DNA from: Gemmatimonadota bacterium
GTDB taxonomy: Bacteria > JAAXHH01
DNA: 52,831 nt
Direction: 5' to 3'
NCBI GenBank assembly: GCA_009837395.1
Contig: VXTP01000016.1
Span: 1-52,831 of the forward strand
Below the pieces are notes generated by a model, which was given only the letters and a program-made list of their open reading frames with translations, was not told the origin of the DNA and made no database searches. Shown in pieces: positions 31,268-39,436 of the stretch (positions within the stretch are counted from its first letter, which is position 1; each line of letters begins with the position of its first letter). Position numbers and translations under genes: made by a program.

Positions 31268-32200
31268 ATGCGGGATTTGCTGATCGTGGAACAGAACAAC
31301 GTCATCCGCTACGATGACGTGTCACTCTCCCATCTCCAGGAGACCCTCGACGGCTCCAGGGGCCTGTTCTGGCTGGATATCGAGCAGATCACGGACGAAG
31401 ACGCGGCGTTTCTGAGCGAATTCAAGGAGTTCGGCGTCCATCCCCTGTCGGTGAAGGCCTGCCGGGAGGTCTCCACCCGTCCCTATTCGGCGGTGTTTCC
31501 GGGACATCTGTTCATCGTCCTGCACGTGCAGGAGAGTCCGGACGCGCCGCCGGCCAAGTTGGGGTTCTTCCTGGCGCCTGACTACCTGGTTACCGTCCAT
31601 GCCACCCCGCTGGCTTTTTTGCAGGAAGTCAAGGACCGGATCCAGCGGGATGCCCAGCTGATGCGGTCGACGGACCAGGCGGTCGGCCTGATCATGCAGA
31701 CCATTGCCGACTGCCAGGACCCGCTGGTTGCCGAGATTGCCGTGGAAGCGATGCCACCGGACCAGGACCTGGAAGCCCGATGGATCTACGACAGGCAGCG
31801 CCGCCTGAACGACATGATCCATCTCGTCAAACCGCAGTGCGACATCGTCCACTCGCTTTATGCCGGCGAGAAACTCTCCCTGCAGGCCGATGCGGTCGTC
31901 CAGCTGCAGGACGCGTATCAACGGTTCAGGAACATGGCCGACGCGCTCACGCGCACCTGGGAAATGCTGAACGACGCGGCGATGGCCGCCCAGACGAAAG
32001 CCCTCAGGAGCATCGACGCCTCCTCGCGGCGCATGACTTTCCTGGTCGCCCTGTTGCTTCCCGTGCTCGTCATAGCCGTCCTGCTCGGCATCGACGATCC
32101 GGTGATAAGCAACCTGGCCACGCCGGCGGTCGTGGGCATCGGCCTGGCGGTTTCATTGCTGGTCGCCATCGTGCTGGTCCTCACCGCGAGAAAGCGATAA
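31268..32200 (+). CDS. CorA-like transporter, GMN motif absent
   Basis: 310 residues from ATG 31268. The cytoplasmic part has the CorA pattern (FWLDIEQITDEDAAFLSEF; LGFFLAPDYLVTVHATPLAF; a long stalk helix with DAYQRFRNMADALTRTWEML). Two C-terminal helices follow, MTFLVALLLPVLVIAVLLGI and ATPAVVGIGLAVSLLVAIVL. In Mg2+-selective CorA the first helix ends in GMN; here the aligned residues read GID, so ion specificity is uncertain. The amino-acid permease is upstream, and an ABC solute-binding gene follows 25 bases later. Confidence 0.82.
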   Translation: MRDLLIVEQNNVIRYDDVSLSHLQETLDGSRGLFWLDIEQITDEDAAFLSEFKEFGVHPLSVKACREVSTRPYSAVFPGHLFIVLHVQESPDAPPAKLGFFLAPDYLVTVHATPLAFLQEVKDRIQRDAQLMRSTDQAVGLIMQTIADCQDPLVAEIAVEAMPPDQDLEARWIYDRQRRLNDMIHLVKPQCDIVHSLYAGEKLSLQADAVVQLQDAYQRFRNMADALTRTWEMLNDAAMAAQTKALRSIDASSRRMTFLVALLLPVLVIAVLLGIDDPVISNLATPAVVGIGLAVSLLVAIVLVLTARKR

Positions 32201-32225
32201 CGGATATCAACTCCCCGAGGTACCG

Positions 32226-33674
32226 TTGAACCGTCGGCCAGTCATTCGTTCCCTTTTACAGGGTCTCCTCCTACGGGGTCTCCTCTTCACGGGTGTCGTA
32301 TTTCACGCCGACGCCCCGGCTTCCATTTCCGCGCAGGACCGCCTGGTCATCGTCTCTCCGCACTGGGAAGGCATCCGCTACGAATTCACCCGGGGTTTCG
32401 AAGCCTTTTACCGCGAAGAGACCGGCCGCGGGGTCGAGCTCGAATGGATGGACGTGGGCGGGACTTCGGAGATCATCCGGTTCATCAAGTCCGAGTTCAC
32501 CGGCAAGCCGGAGGGCATCGGGATCGACATGATGTACGGCGGGGGCAGCGATCCGTTCGTGGAACTGGCGCGCCTCGGCCTGCTGGCGCCTTACCGCCTT
32601 CCCGACGATCAGTTGGACGGACTGCCGGCCGAGGCGGGCGGCTACCCGATTTACGACGCGGATTACCGGTGGTACGGCGCGACGATGGCCGGGTTCGGCA
32701 TCATGTACAACAAGCGGGTGGCGCAACTCGTGGAACTGCCCGTGCCGGAGACCTGGGAAGACCTGGCCGATCCCGGACTCTACTCGTGGGTCGGCGCGGC
32801 CGATCCCAGGAAGAGCGGCAGCGCGCACGTGCCATTCGAGATCATGCTGCAGGTCTACGGCTGGGAACGGGGCTGGCAGATCATCACCGCCCTGGGCGCC
32901 AACGCCCGGGGGTTCGCGAATTCGGGAAGCCAGGTGCCCAAAGACGTGACGTCCGGCGAAGTGGCCTACGGGATGGCCATCGATTTCTACGCCTGGGCAC
33001 AGATCAATGCCGTGGGCCCCGAGATGATCGGATATACCATGCCCGACAATCTCACGATCCTTAATCCGGACGGCATATCCATTCTGAAAGGCGCGCCCAA
33101 TATGGCCGTGGCGCAGTCCTTCCTTCGCTATGTCCTGTCCGAGGCCGGACAGCGCCTGTGGATGCAGAAACCCGGCACGCCGGGCGGGCCGGAGCAGTTC
33201 CAGCTGAACCGGTTCACGGTGCTGCCCCGCCTCTACCAGCGCATCGATCCGGCGCACACCTCGGTCACGTTCAATCCGTTCGCGTGGCAATCGACCTTCG
33301 TGTACGATGCGGAGAAAGGCGCCGCGCGGCGTCACATCGTGGACGACATGATCGGCGTCTTCGTCATCGACGCCCACGCGGCCCTGCAACGTACGTGGCG
33401 GCGCGCCATGGAAACTGGTGGCGTGGAGCGCCTCCTGCCGTCGCTGGGCGCCGTACCGATCACGGAGGAGGAATCGCTGACCCTGGGCGACCGCTGGCGG
33501 GACCAGGCCTTCCGGAACCGGACCCTGCTCTCGTGGAGCCGGCTGGCGGCCGAGAAGTACGGATCGGGCGGGTCCGGCTGGGCCGGCGCCAGGTACCTTC
33601 TTTTCTCCGGCAGCGGCCTGGTACTGGCAGGGATGGTGCTTTACCTCTGGAGGTTGAAGCGGAGAAGCGGTTGA
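32226..33674 (+). CDS. ABC solute-binding protein (family 1-like) with C-terminal membrane anchor
   Basis: 482 residues from TTG 32226 (GAGG upstream). An N-terminal signal segment (LLQGLLLRGLLFTGVVF, itself a small repeat) is followed by a periplasmic-binding fold of the FbpA/spermidine type: LVIVSPHWEGIRYEFTRGFE, DMMYGGGSDPFVELARLGLL, PETWEDLADP, VAYGMAIDFYAWAQ. The last 30 residues (YLLFSGSGLVLAGMVLYLWR then basic residues) form a membrane helix, unusual for a binding protein. It is the first gene of the importer with 33771 and 34915. Confidence 0.88.
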   Translation: MNRRPVIRSLLQGLLLRGLLFTGVVFHADAPASISAQDRLVIVSPHWEGIRYEFTRGFEAFYREETGRGVELEWMDVGGTSEIIRFIKSEFTGKPEGIGIDMMYGGGSDPFVELARLGLLAPYRLPDDQLDGLPAEAGGYPIYDADYRWYGATMAGFGIMYNKRVAQLVELPVPETWEDLADPGLYSWVGAADPRKSGSAHVPFEIMLQVYGWERGWQIITALGANARGFANSGSQVPKDVTSGEVAYGMAIDFYAWAQINAVGPEMIGYTMPDNLTILNPDGISILKGAPNMAVAQSFLRYVLSEAGQRLWMQKPGTPGGPEQFQLNRFTVLPRLYQRIDPAHTSVTFNPFAWQSTFVYDAEKGAARRHIVDDMIGVFVIDAHAALQRTWRRAMETGGVERLLPSLGAVPITEEESLTLGDRWRDQAFRNRTLLSWSRLAAEKYGSGGSGWAGARYLLFSGSGLVLAGMVLYLWRLKRRSG

Positions 33675-33770
33675 GGTCCCGGGCCAGCCTTCGGCGGGCG
33701 TGTTACGGCGCGGAGAGACGCGTGTTATTTCATACCCTGAATGGTTTTTCATATCTGGAGAGACCGTAGC

Positions 33771-34892
33771 ATGGTCAGCCTGACTCTGAAGGGAATAACC
33801 CGGAAATTCGGTGACGTGACGGCGGTCGACGACGTATCGGTGGAGATCGCCGGTGGCGAACTGTTCTTTCTCCTCGGTCCTTCCGGCTGCGGAAAGACGA
33901 CGCTCCTGCGATTGATCGCCGGGTTCTACGCGCCCGACGCGGGAAGCATCCTGTTCGACGACAAGGACGTGACGAGGACGCCGCCCCACCGGCGGAACAC
34001 AGGCATGGTGTTCCAGAACTACGCGCTCTGGCCGCACATGTCCGTCAGGGAGAACGTGGCCTATGGACTCGTCCTGCGCAAGGTATCTACATCGGAACAG
34101 AACGACCGCGTCTCGGAAGCCCTGGGGATGGTGCGGATGGATCGCTACGGGGAGCGGTCGCCGAACCAGCTGTCCGGCGGCCAGCAGCAGCGCGTGGCCC
34201 TGGCCCGCGCCCTCGTGATCCGGCCCGACGTGGTACTGCTCGACGAGCCGCTGTCCAACCTGGACGCCCGGCTCCGCCTGGAGATGCGCGATGAGATCCG
34301 GCGGATCCACGATGAGACCGGCACGACGATGATCTACGTGACCCACGACCAGAAGGAAGCTCTTTCCATGGCGGACCGCGTGGCCGTGATGGACATGGGG
34401 GCCGTGGCCCAGACCGGGGCGCCGCGTTCGATCTATGATAGGCCCGCGAACGCGTTTGTGGCGGATTTCATTGGGGAGACGAATTTCGTGGCCGGCCGGT
34501 TGACGCGTTCGGAGCTTCCCCTGGCCGTCGAGACCGCGGTCGGCGTCCTCCATTCGACGGTCGAACCTGTCGAGGAACTGTCGCTGGGAGACGAAGTGGT
34601 CTGCTCCGTCCGGCCCGAGGCCATCCGCGTATCGGATCCGGACGCCGACGCCGTCGAGGACACCGCCCCGGGCGAGGACACCGCCGCCCGCGAGGGCGAG
34701 AACGTGATGAACGGCGTCGTGCGGCAGACCGTCTACCTCGGCGACCACGAGCAGTATTCGGTCCGGCTGGACGACGGCACGCCCATGAAACTGGTGGACC
34801 ACCGTCCCGGGCGGCAACTCGCCGGCCCCGGAGCGCCGGTCCGGTTGACATGCGACGCGTCACAGGTCGTCGTGCTCGGTAAACCGGGATAG
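33771..34892 (+). CDS. ABC importer ATPase, FbpC/PotA type
   Basis: 373 residues from ATG 33771; an upstream in-frame start at 33741 is less likely because VSLTLKGITRKFG is the family N-terminus. Walker A GPSGCGKTT, Q-loop NYALWPHMSV, signature LSGGQQQR, Walker B VVLLDEPLSNLDAR, H-loop VTHDQKEAL. The C-terminal part (about 235-373) is a TOBE substrate-sensing region with an acidic Asp/Ala/Glu insertion near residue 300. It energises the fused permease immediately downstream. Confidence 0.94.
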   Translation: MVSLTLKGITRKFGDVTAVDDVSVEIAGGELFFLLGPSGCGKTTLLRLIAGFYAPDAGSILFDDKDVTRTPPHRRNTGMVFQNYALWPHMSVRENVAYGLVLRKVSTSEQNDRVSEALGMVRMDRYGERSPNQLSGGQQQRVALARALVIRPDVVLLDEPLSNLDARLRLEMRDEIRRIHDETGTTMIYVTHDQKEALSMADRVAVMDMGAVAQTGAPRSIYDRPANAFVADFIGETNFVAGRLTRSELPLAVETAVGVLHSTVEPVEELSLGDEVVCSVRPEAIRVSDPDADAVEDTAPGEDTAAREGENVMNGVVRQTVYLGDHEQYSVRLDDGTPMKLVDHRPGRQLAGPGAPVRLTCDASQVVVLGKPG

Positions 34893-34914
34893 CGGTACCG
34901 CGGAGCCTGCCCTC

Positions 34915-36615
34915 ATGCCCAGAAGCCGATTCGATCTCTCGGACCTTACCCCCGGCGTCATCGCCATCCTGGGCGTGCTCGTCGTCTTCTTCGGCCTCTT
35001 CCTGTTCTACCCGATCCTGCACGTCCTGTTGAACGCCTTCTACACGGACCAGCAGTTTTCCGTGGAGTTCTTCGGGCTGATGCTGCAGAGCCCCGTGCAG
35101 CAGCGGGCGCTGATCAACAGTTTCGAACTGGGCATCGTCACGACCGCCCTTACGACGATCATCGCCCTGCCCATGGCCGTCGCCCTCGTGCGGTACGATT
35201 TCATCGGGAAGGGCCTGCTGGGCGGACTCGCCCTCGTGCCCATGATCATGCCCCCTTTCGTGGGCGCCATCGGGATGAAGCAGATGTTCGCCCGGTTCGG
35301 TTCGATCAACCTGTTCCTCCTGGAAACGGGCCTCATCGACGCGCCCATCGACTGGTTCGGAGGCGGCGGATTCTGGGGCGTCGTGATCCTCGAGGCGCTG
35401 CACCTGTACCCCATCATGTACCTGAATATCGCCGCCGCGCTGGCCAACGTGGACCCCAGCCTGGAGGAGTCGGCCCGCAACGTGGGCGCGGGCGGATTCC
35501 GCCTGTTCCGCACCGTTACGTTCCCGCTCATGCTGCCTGGATACTTCGCCGGCGCGATCATCGTGTTCATCTGGGCCTTTACGGATCTGGGCACGCCCCT
35601 GATCTTCGAATTCCGCGAGGTGGTGGCGGTCCAGATCTTCAACATGTCCACCGACGTCCACGCGAATCCCCTGGGATACGCCCTGGTCGTCTTCGTCGTT
35701 CTGGTCACGCTCGCCCTGTTCTACCTCTCCAAGAAGTTCTTCGGCGGCCGCCACTACGAGATGGTCGCCCGCGGCCACGTGGCGTCGGCCTCTAAACGCG
35801 CGACCTCGTTCGAGACCGTCCTGATCTGGGGCATGCTCCTCTCCATCACGGGCATCGCGCTGATCCCCCACCTCAGCGTGGTCCTCACCTCCGTGACCGA
35901 ACGCTGGTTCATGACCGTGCTCCCCTCCGACTACACCGTCGCCTATTACGGGCAGATCTTCGCCCACGACCTGACCCTGCTTTCCATCAGGAACAGCCTG
36001 TGGCTGAGCGTGATGAGCACCGTCATCGATATCGTCCTCGGCGTCGCCATCGCCTACCTGCTGACCCGCCGGCGCTTCCCGTTCCGGGACGCGCTGGACG
36101 CCGTGGCCATGTTGCCCCTGGCACTGCCCGGCCTGGTACTCGCCTTCGGCTACATCTCCGGTTTTTCGGGAACCATCCTGGACGTCCGCGTCTCTCCCGT
36201 GCCCCTGCTGATCATCGCCTATGCCGTGCGCCGCCTTCCCTACATGGTCCGGGCGGCCTACGCCGGATTCCAGCAGATGAGTGTCACCCTGGAAGAGGCC
36301 TCCATGAACATGGGCGCCGGCCCCTTGAGAACGCTCTGGAAAATCACCATGCCCCTCGTGCTCGCCAACGTGGCGGCGGGCGCCATACTTTCCTTCTCCT
36401 TCGCCATGCTCGAAGTGAGCGACAGCCTGATCCTGGCCATCAAGGAACAGTACTATCCCATTACCAAGGCCATCTACAGCCTGATGGGGCGCATTATCGA
36501 CGGGCCCTACATGGCGAGCGCCATGGGCATGCTGGGCATGATCCTCCTGGCATGCAGTTTGCTGTTTACAGGAAAAGTACTGGGCAGAAGAATGGGTCAA
36601 CTGTTCAAGGTATAG
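34915..36615 (+). CDS. ABC importer permease, two fused halves (FbpB type)
   Basis: 566 residues, about twelve helices. Each half has a coupling loop: LEESARNVGAGGFRLFRTVT in the first and LEEASMNMGAGPLRTLWKIT in the second, so the protein is an internal duplication that works without a partner, as in ferric-iron FbpB permeases. GGAG lies eight bases before the ATG. With the binding protein and ATPase it makes a complete importer for an iron complex, polyamine or phosphonate-like solute; sequence alone does not decide. Confidence 0.93.
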   Translation: MPRSRFDLSDLTPGVIAILGVLVVFFGLFLFYPILHVLLNAFYTDQQFSVEFFGLMLQSPVQQRALINSFELGIVTTALTTIIALPMAVALVRYDFIGKGLLGGLALVPMIMPPFVGAIGMKQMFARFGSINLFLLETGLIDAPIDWFGGGGFWGVVILEALHLYPIMYLNIAAALANVDPSLEESARNVGAGGFRLFRTVTFPLMLPGYFAGAIIVFIWAFTDLGTPLIFEFREVVAVQIFNMSTDVHANPLGYALVVFVVLVTLALFYLSKKFFGGRHYEMVARGHVASASKRATSFETVLIWGMLLSITGIALIPHLSVVLTSVTERWFMTVLPSDYTVAYYGQIFAHDLTLLSIRNSLWLSVMSTVIDIVLGVAIAYLLTRRRFPFRDALDAVAMLPLALPGLVLAFGYISGFSGTILDVRVSPVPLLIIAYAVRRLPYMVRAAYAGFQQMSVTLEEASMNMGAGPLRTLWKITMPLVLANVAAGAILSFSFAMLEVSDSLILAIKEQYYPITKAIYSLMGRIIDGPYMASAMGMLGMILLACSLLFTGKVLGRRMGQLFKV

Positions 36616-36793
36616 AACCAACCACGCGGGATCTGCGTCTAACAGACAAGAAGGGTTTGTGTGGGAGAGGCCGAACCTCGGTTGCGGGCCGGATGGAAAG
36701 GCCTGCGGGCGCGTGGATGGCACGGCCTCGTCGTGAATAGACACCGTCTCGCTGGGGTCGGCGGATCCAGGTTGCGGAATTGAGGCGCATACC

Positions 36794-37660
36794 ATGTCCA
36801 CCTTCAATATGGATAACCTTCCGAAGCGCCAGTCCAGGTTTTCCAGGATCCGTCATAGTCTCAAGCGAACGATGGTGTCCGGGCTGATCGCACTCATACC
36901 GCTCACCATCACCATCGCCGTACTGAGCTGGCTGCTGACCTGGCTGGACTCCTTTGCCGCACCGGTCATTCGCAGGTTGCTGGGACTGGATACCCATATA
37001 CCGGGACTGGGTATCCTGCTCATGCTGATCGTGACTTTCCTGGCTGGCTTCGTGGCTTCGAACGTGTTGGGCAGGAAGCTGATCACCTGGTTCGAAGATC
37101 TCATGATGCGGCTTCCCGTCGCCCGAAGGGTGTACCACCCGGTACGGAAGATCCTGGACACCTTCACGATGGCGGGGGAGACCAGGACCTGGAAGACCGT
37201 CGTGGTCGAGTACCCTCGCCGCGGCGCGTGGATGATCGCCTTCATCGCGGGTGACATTCCGAGTGAAGAACCACGTGACGATCTGGTGAGCGTTTTCGTG
37301 CCCAATACGCCCAATCCCGCCGCGGGCCGCGTGGTCATCGTGCCGCGACGGGACGTGGTACCCGTGGACCTGTCGGTCGAGGAAGCGCTGGAATTCGTCG
37401 TTTCGGGCGGAACGGCCTTCAGCAACGTACTGACCCTGCCCGCGCTGCCGTCGCGCGATCAGGCGGAGTCCCGTTCGGCGGAGTCCCGTTCGGCGGAGTC
37501 CCGTTCGGCAGAATCCCGTTCGGCGGAGTTCCAGCAGGACCTTCCAGTTTCCGCATCACGAGACGGACATCCGGTCTCCCCGTCCCGCGGCAACCGGCTG
37601 GCGCCCGCATCCATGCGTGGCCGGCGCGTTCCCCTGACCCGGTCCGACGACCCGGTGTAG
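36794..37660 (+). CDS. DUF502 membrane protein
   Basis: 288 residues. Two N-terminal membrane helices (TMVSGLIALIPLTITIAVLSW; LGILLMLIVTFLAGFVASNV) precede the conserved DUF502 domain (PVARRVYHPVRKILDTF; VVVEYPRRGAWMIAFIAGD; VFVPNTPNPAAGRVVIVPR). Function of the family is unknown. The C-terminal 75 residues are a variable tail starting with five ESRSA repeats from a 15-bp DNA repeat, and the last 16 codons plus stop are duplicated downstream (37674-37722). GAGG lies before the ATG. Confidence 0.9.
   Translation: MSTFNMDNLPKRQSRFSRIRHSLKRTMVSGLIALIPLTITIAVLSWLLTWLDSFAAPVIRRLLGLDTHIPGLGILLMLIVTFLAGFVASNVLGRKLITWFEDLMMRLPVARRVYHPVRKILDTFTMAGETRTWKTVVVEYPRRGAWMIAFIAGDIPSEEPRDDLVSVFVPNTPNPAAGRVVIVPRRDVVPVDLSVEEALEFVVSGGTAFSNVLTLPALPSRDQAESRSAESRSAESRSAESRSAEFQQDLPVSASRDGHPVSPSRGNRLAPASMRGRRVPLTRSDDPV
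37464..37538. repeat. 15-bp tandem repeat in the DUF502 gene, five units
   Basis: CGGAGTCCCGTTCGG three times exactly (37464, 37479, 37494), a fourth with two changes, and a diverged fifth. Encodes (ESRSA)n in the C-terminal tail. Confidence 0.95.
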
Positions 37661-37722
37661 ATACGCCCACATTCATGCGCGGCTGTTGCGTACCCCTGGC
37701 TCGTCCCGACGGCCCGGTGTAG
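37612..37722. repeat. Duplicated gene end of DUF502, with stop codon
   Basis: Bases 37612-37660 (last 16 codons and TAG) are matched by 37674-37722, 62 bases downstream and also ending in CCGGTGTAG. The copy is an intact open codon series (CVPLARPDGPV then stop) but has no start. Confidence 0.88.
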
Positions 37723-37763
37723 AGACGGCCGGATCCTGAGTCTCCGGAGTTTTTGCAAAAGTC

Positions 37764-37792
37764 TTGTGTTTTCTTATCTTTATAGTGATTAT
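37764..37792 (+). promoter_or_regulatory. Possible promoter of the cdaA fusion gene
   Basis: TTGTGT, 17 bases, GATTAT in a locally AT-rich 60-base stretch upstream of the cyclase gene. Moderate match only. Confidence 0.35.
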
Positions 37793-37848
37793 ATATCTTC
37801 TATCATCCGTATGGTTTGATATAGCCCGCACCCAAGGATGCCTCGCCG

Positions 37849-39402
37849 ATGTTTGATCTGGTCAACCTGCTGGACATTTTCATCATAGCGGCCCTGATCT
37901 ACAGTCTCTACATGTGGCTGAAGGGGACCCGGGCGTACCATATCCTGATCGGCCTCGGCATTCTCGGCATCCTCTACAGCATCGCGAACTGGAGCGGGCT
38001 GCTCCTGACCAGCCAGATCCTGCAATACCTGCTCGGCGTGACCCTCCTGTTGATTATCGTGGTTTTCCAGCCCGAAATCCGGCAGTTGCTGGAACGGGTC
38101 AGTCCCCTGGTCATTTTCAGGCTTCAGTCCAGTCCCATCTCCCGGCGCATTCTGAAGGAAATCACCGAGGCCTGTTTCGAACTGTCGGAGAAGCGCATCG
38201 GCGGCCTGCTGGTCTTCCCCCGGGCGACCGGGATCTCCGGTGTCGTGCAGCACGGCGTAAAGCTCGACAGTCTCGTGAGCCAGGAACTGGTCGTCAGCAT
38301 CTTTCATCCGTCATCGCCGATTCACGACGGCGCGATTATCGTGGAGAAGGACCGCGTGGTCGAAGCCGCCACCTATCTGCCCCTCTCGACCCGTGAGCAC
38401 CTGCCGCCACGGTACGGCACGCGCCACCGGGCGGCCCTGGGCGTGTCGGAACTTGGCGATACGTTCTGTGTCGTGGTCTCCGAAGAAAGCGGCGAGGTAT
38501 CCGTGGCGTCCGGCGGGGACATCTCGGCCATGGCGGACCGGGAGAAGCTCTGGCAGACGCTCGAAAAGTCTCTGCTTCCCATCGAGATCCCCCGAAGCAG
38601 ACCGTCGATGCGGGAAGCGATGAAGAAGATCGTCGCCCTCCGGCAGGGATACCGGTTCAATCGCTCCAACCTTACCGCCAAACTGGCGTCCATCGGTGTA
38701 GCGTGCCTGCTCTGGTTCTTTCTGATCGGGCAGCAGCTGTCCGAGATCGCCATAACCGCCGCGCTCGAATTCCAGAACATCCCGGCCAATATCGAGTTGA
38801 TAGACGTTTCGACCAGCGAGGTAAACGTCCGCGTGCGGGGACCCCAGGGGAGCATTTCGACGCAGACGGCGGACCAGGTCCGCGTTATGGTAGACCTGGA
38901 CGATATGGAACCCGGGACGCACACCATGCCGCTCACGGACGCGAACGTGGAGTTGCCCTACGGCGTGGTCGCCACTTCGATCGATCCGAGAAGCCTGACC
39001 ATAAAATCCGACCGTATCGTAAACCGACGGATCATGATCGACTATGACCTGGCCGGTCAGCTGCCCGAAGGGCTGGAGCTGGCGCGAGACGTCAGGGTGG
39101 AGCCGCCTTCGGTGCCGATCACGGGCCGTGAAATGGAGCTCGACCAGATCGAACGGATCATAACGTCGCCTGCGATCGACCTGTCCCAGCTCACTGCCAG
39201 CCAGATTTTCGACTGCACCTTGAAAGTCCTTCCTCAGAACCTGACGTTTGCCTCGTTCAGCATCGAAGGGCGCGAGGTCAGGGTCCATATCGACCTGCGA
39301 CCCGTCGGCGATGGCCAATCGGTATCTGAAGAAACCGCCGGACTTGACCGGGTAGCGGCTTCCCCGCAGACCAGCCTGAGTGACCGGCTGAATTCACCTT
39401 GA
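37849..39402 (+). CDS. cdaA: Diadenylate cyclase CdaA fused to YbbR/CdaR-like regulator
   Basis: 517 residues. Residues 1-90 hold three membrane helices; 95-235 form the DAC domain, with catalytic DGAIIV and RHRAALG motifs intact, which makes c-di-AMP from two ATP. After a linker (to about 265) a fourth membrane helix (KLASIGVACLLWFFLIGQQL) leads into two or three YbbR domains (for example NIPANIELIDVSTSEVNVRV and GLELARDVRVEPPSVPITGR). In Firmicutes CdaA and its regulator CdaR are separate adjacent genes; here they are one polypeptide. Neither ftsH-folP nor glmM adjoins. Confidence 0.93.
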   Translation: MFDLVNLLDIFIIAALIYSLYMWLKGTRAYHILIGLGILGILYSIANWSGLLLTSQILQYLLGVTLLLIIVVFQPEIRQLLERVSPLVIFRLQSSPISRRILKEITEACFELSEKRIGGLLVFPRATGISGVVQHGVKLDSLVSQELVVSIFHPSSPIHDGAIIVEKDRVVEAATYLPLSTREHLPPRYGTRHRAALGVSELGDTFCVVVSEESGEVSVASGGDISAMADREKLWQTLEKSLLPIEIPRSRPSMREAMKKIVALRQGYRFNRSNLTAKLASIGVACLLWFFLIGQQLSEIAITAALEFQNIPANIELIDVSTSEVNVRVRGPQGSISTQTADQVRVMVDLDDMEPGTHTMPLTDANVELPYGVVATSIDPRSLTIKSDRIVNRRIMIDYDLAGQLPEGLELARDVRVEPPSVPITGREMELDQIERIITSPAIDLSQLTASQIFDCTLKVLPQNLTFASFSIEGREVRVHIDLRPVGDGQSVSEETAGLDRVAASPQTSLSDRLNSP

Positions 39403-39428
39403 CTCGGCATCACATCCCGTCCTATTTT
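39399..39428 (+). promoter_or_regulatory. Possible promoter overlapping the cdaA stop
   Basis: TTGACT (39399) overlaps the upstream gene's TGA; 18 bases later TATTTT. Start would fall within a few bases of the DD-peptidase ATG at 39437, which has no ribosome site, so the message could be nearly leaderless. Confidence 0.35.
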
Positions 39429-39436
39429 CCCTTGCT

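Noticed and set aside
32271-34817. 848-codon open frame antisense to the binding protein and ATPase genes
   Set aside because: It opposes two well-recognised genes, has no family resemblance and is His/Gly/Arg/Val-rich, as expected from an antisense frame in GC-rich DNA.
36616-36793. Small gene or RNA between the fused permease and DUF502
   Set aside because: 178 bases with no ribosome site, no conserved fold and no promoter I could support.
34468-36807. 779-codon antisense frame over the fused permease
   Set aside because: Composition (Asp, Glu, Gln, His, Gly) is the complement of a hydrophobic membrane protein; no motif.
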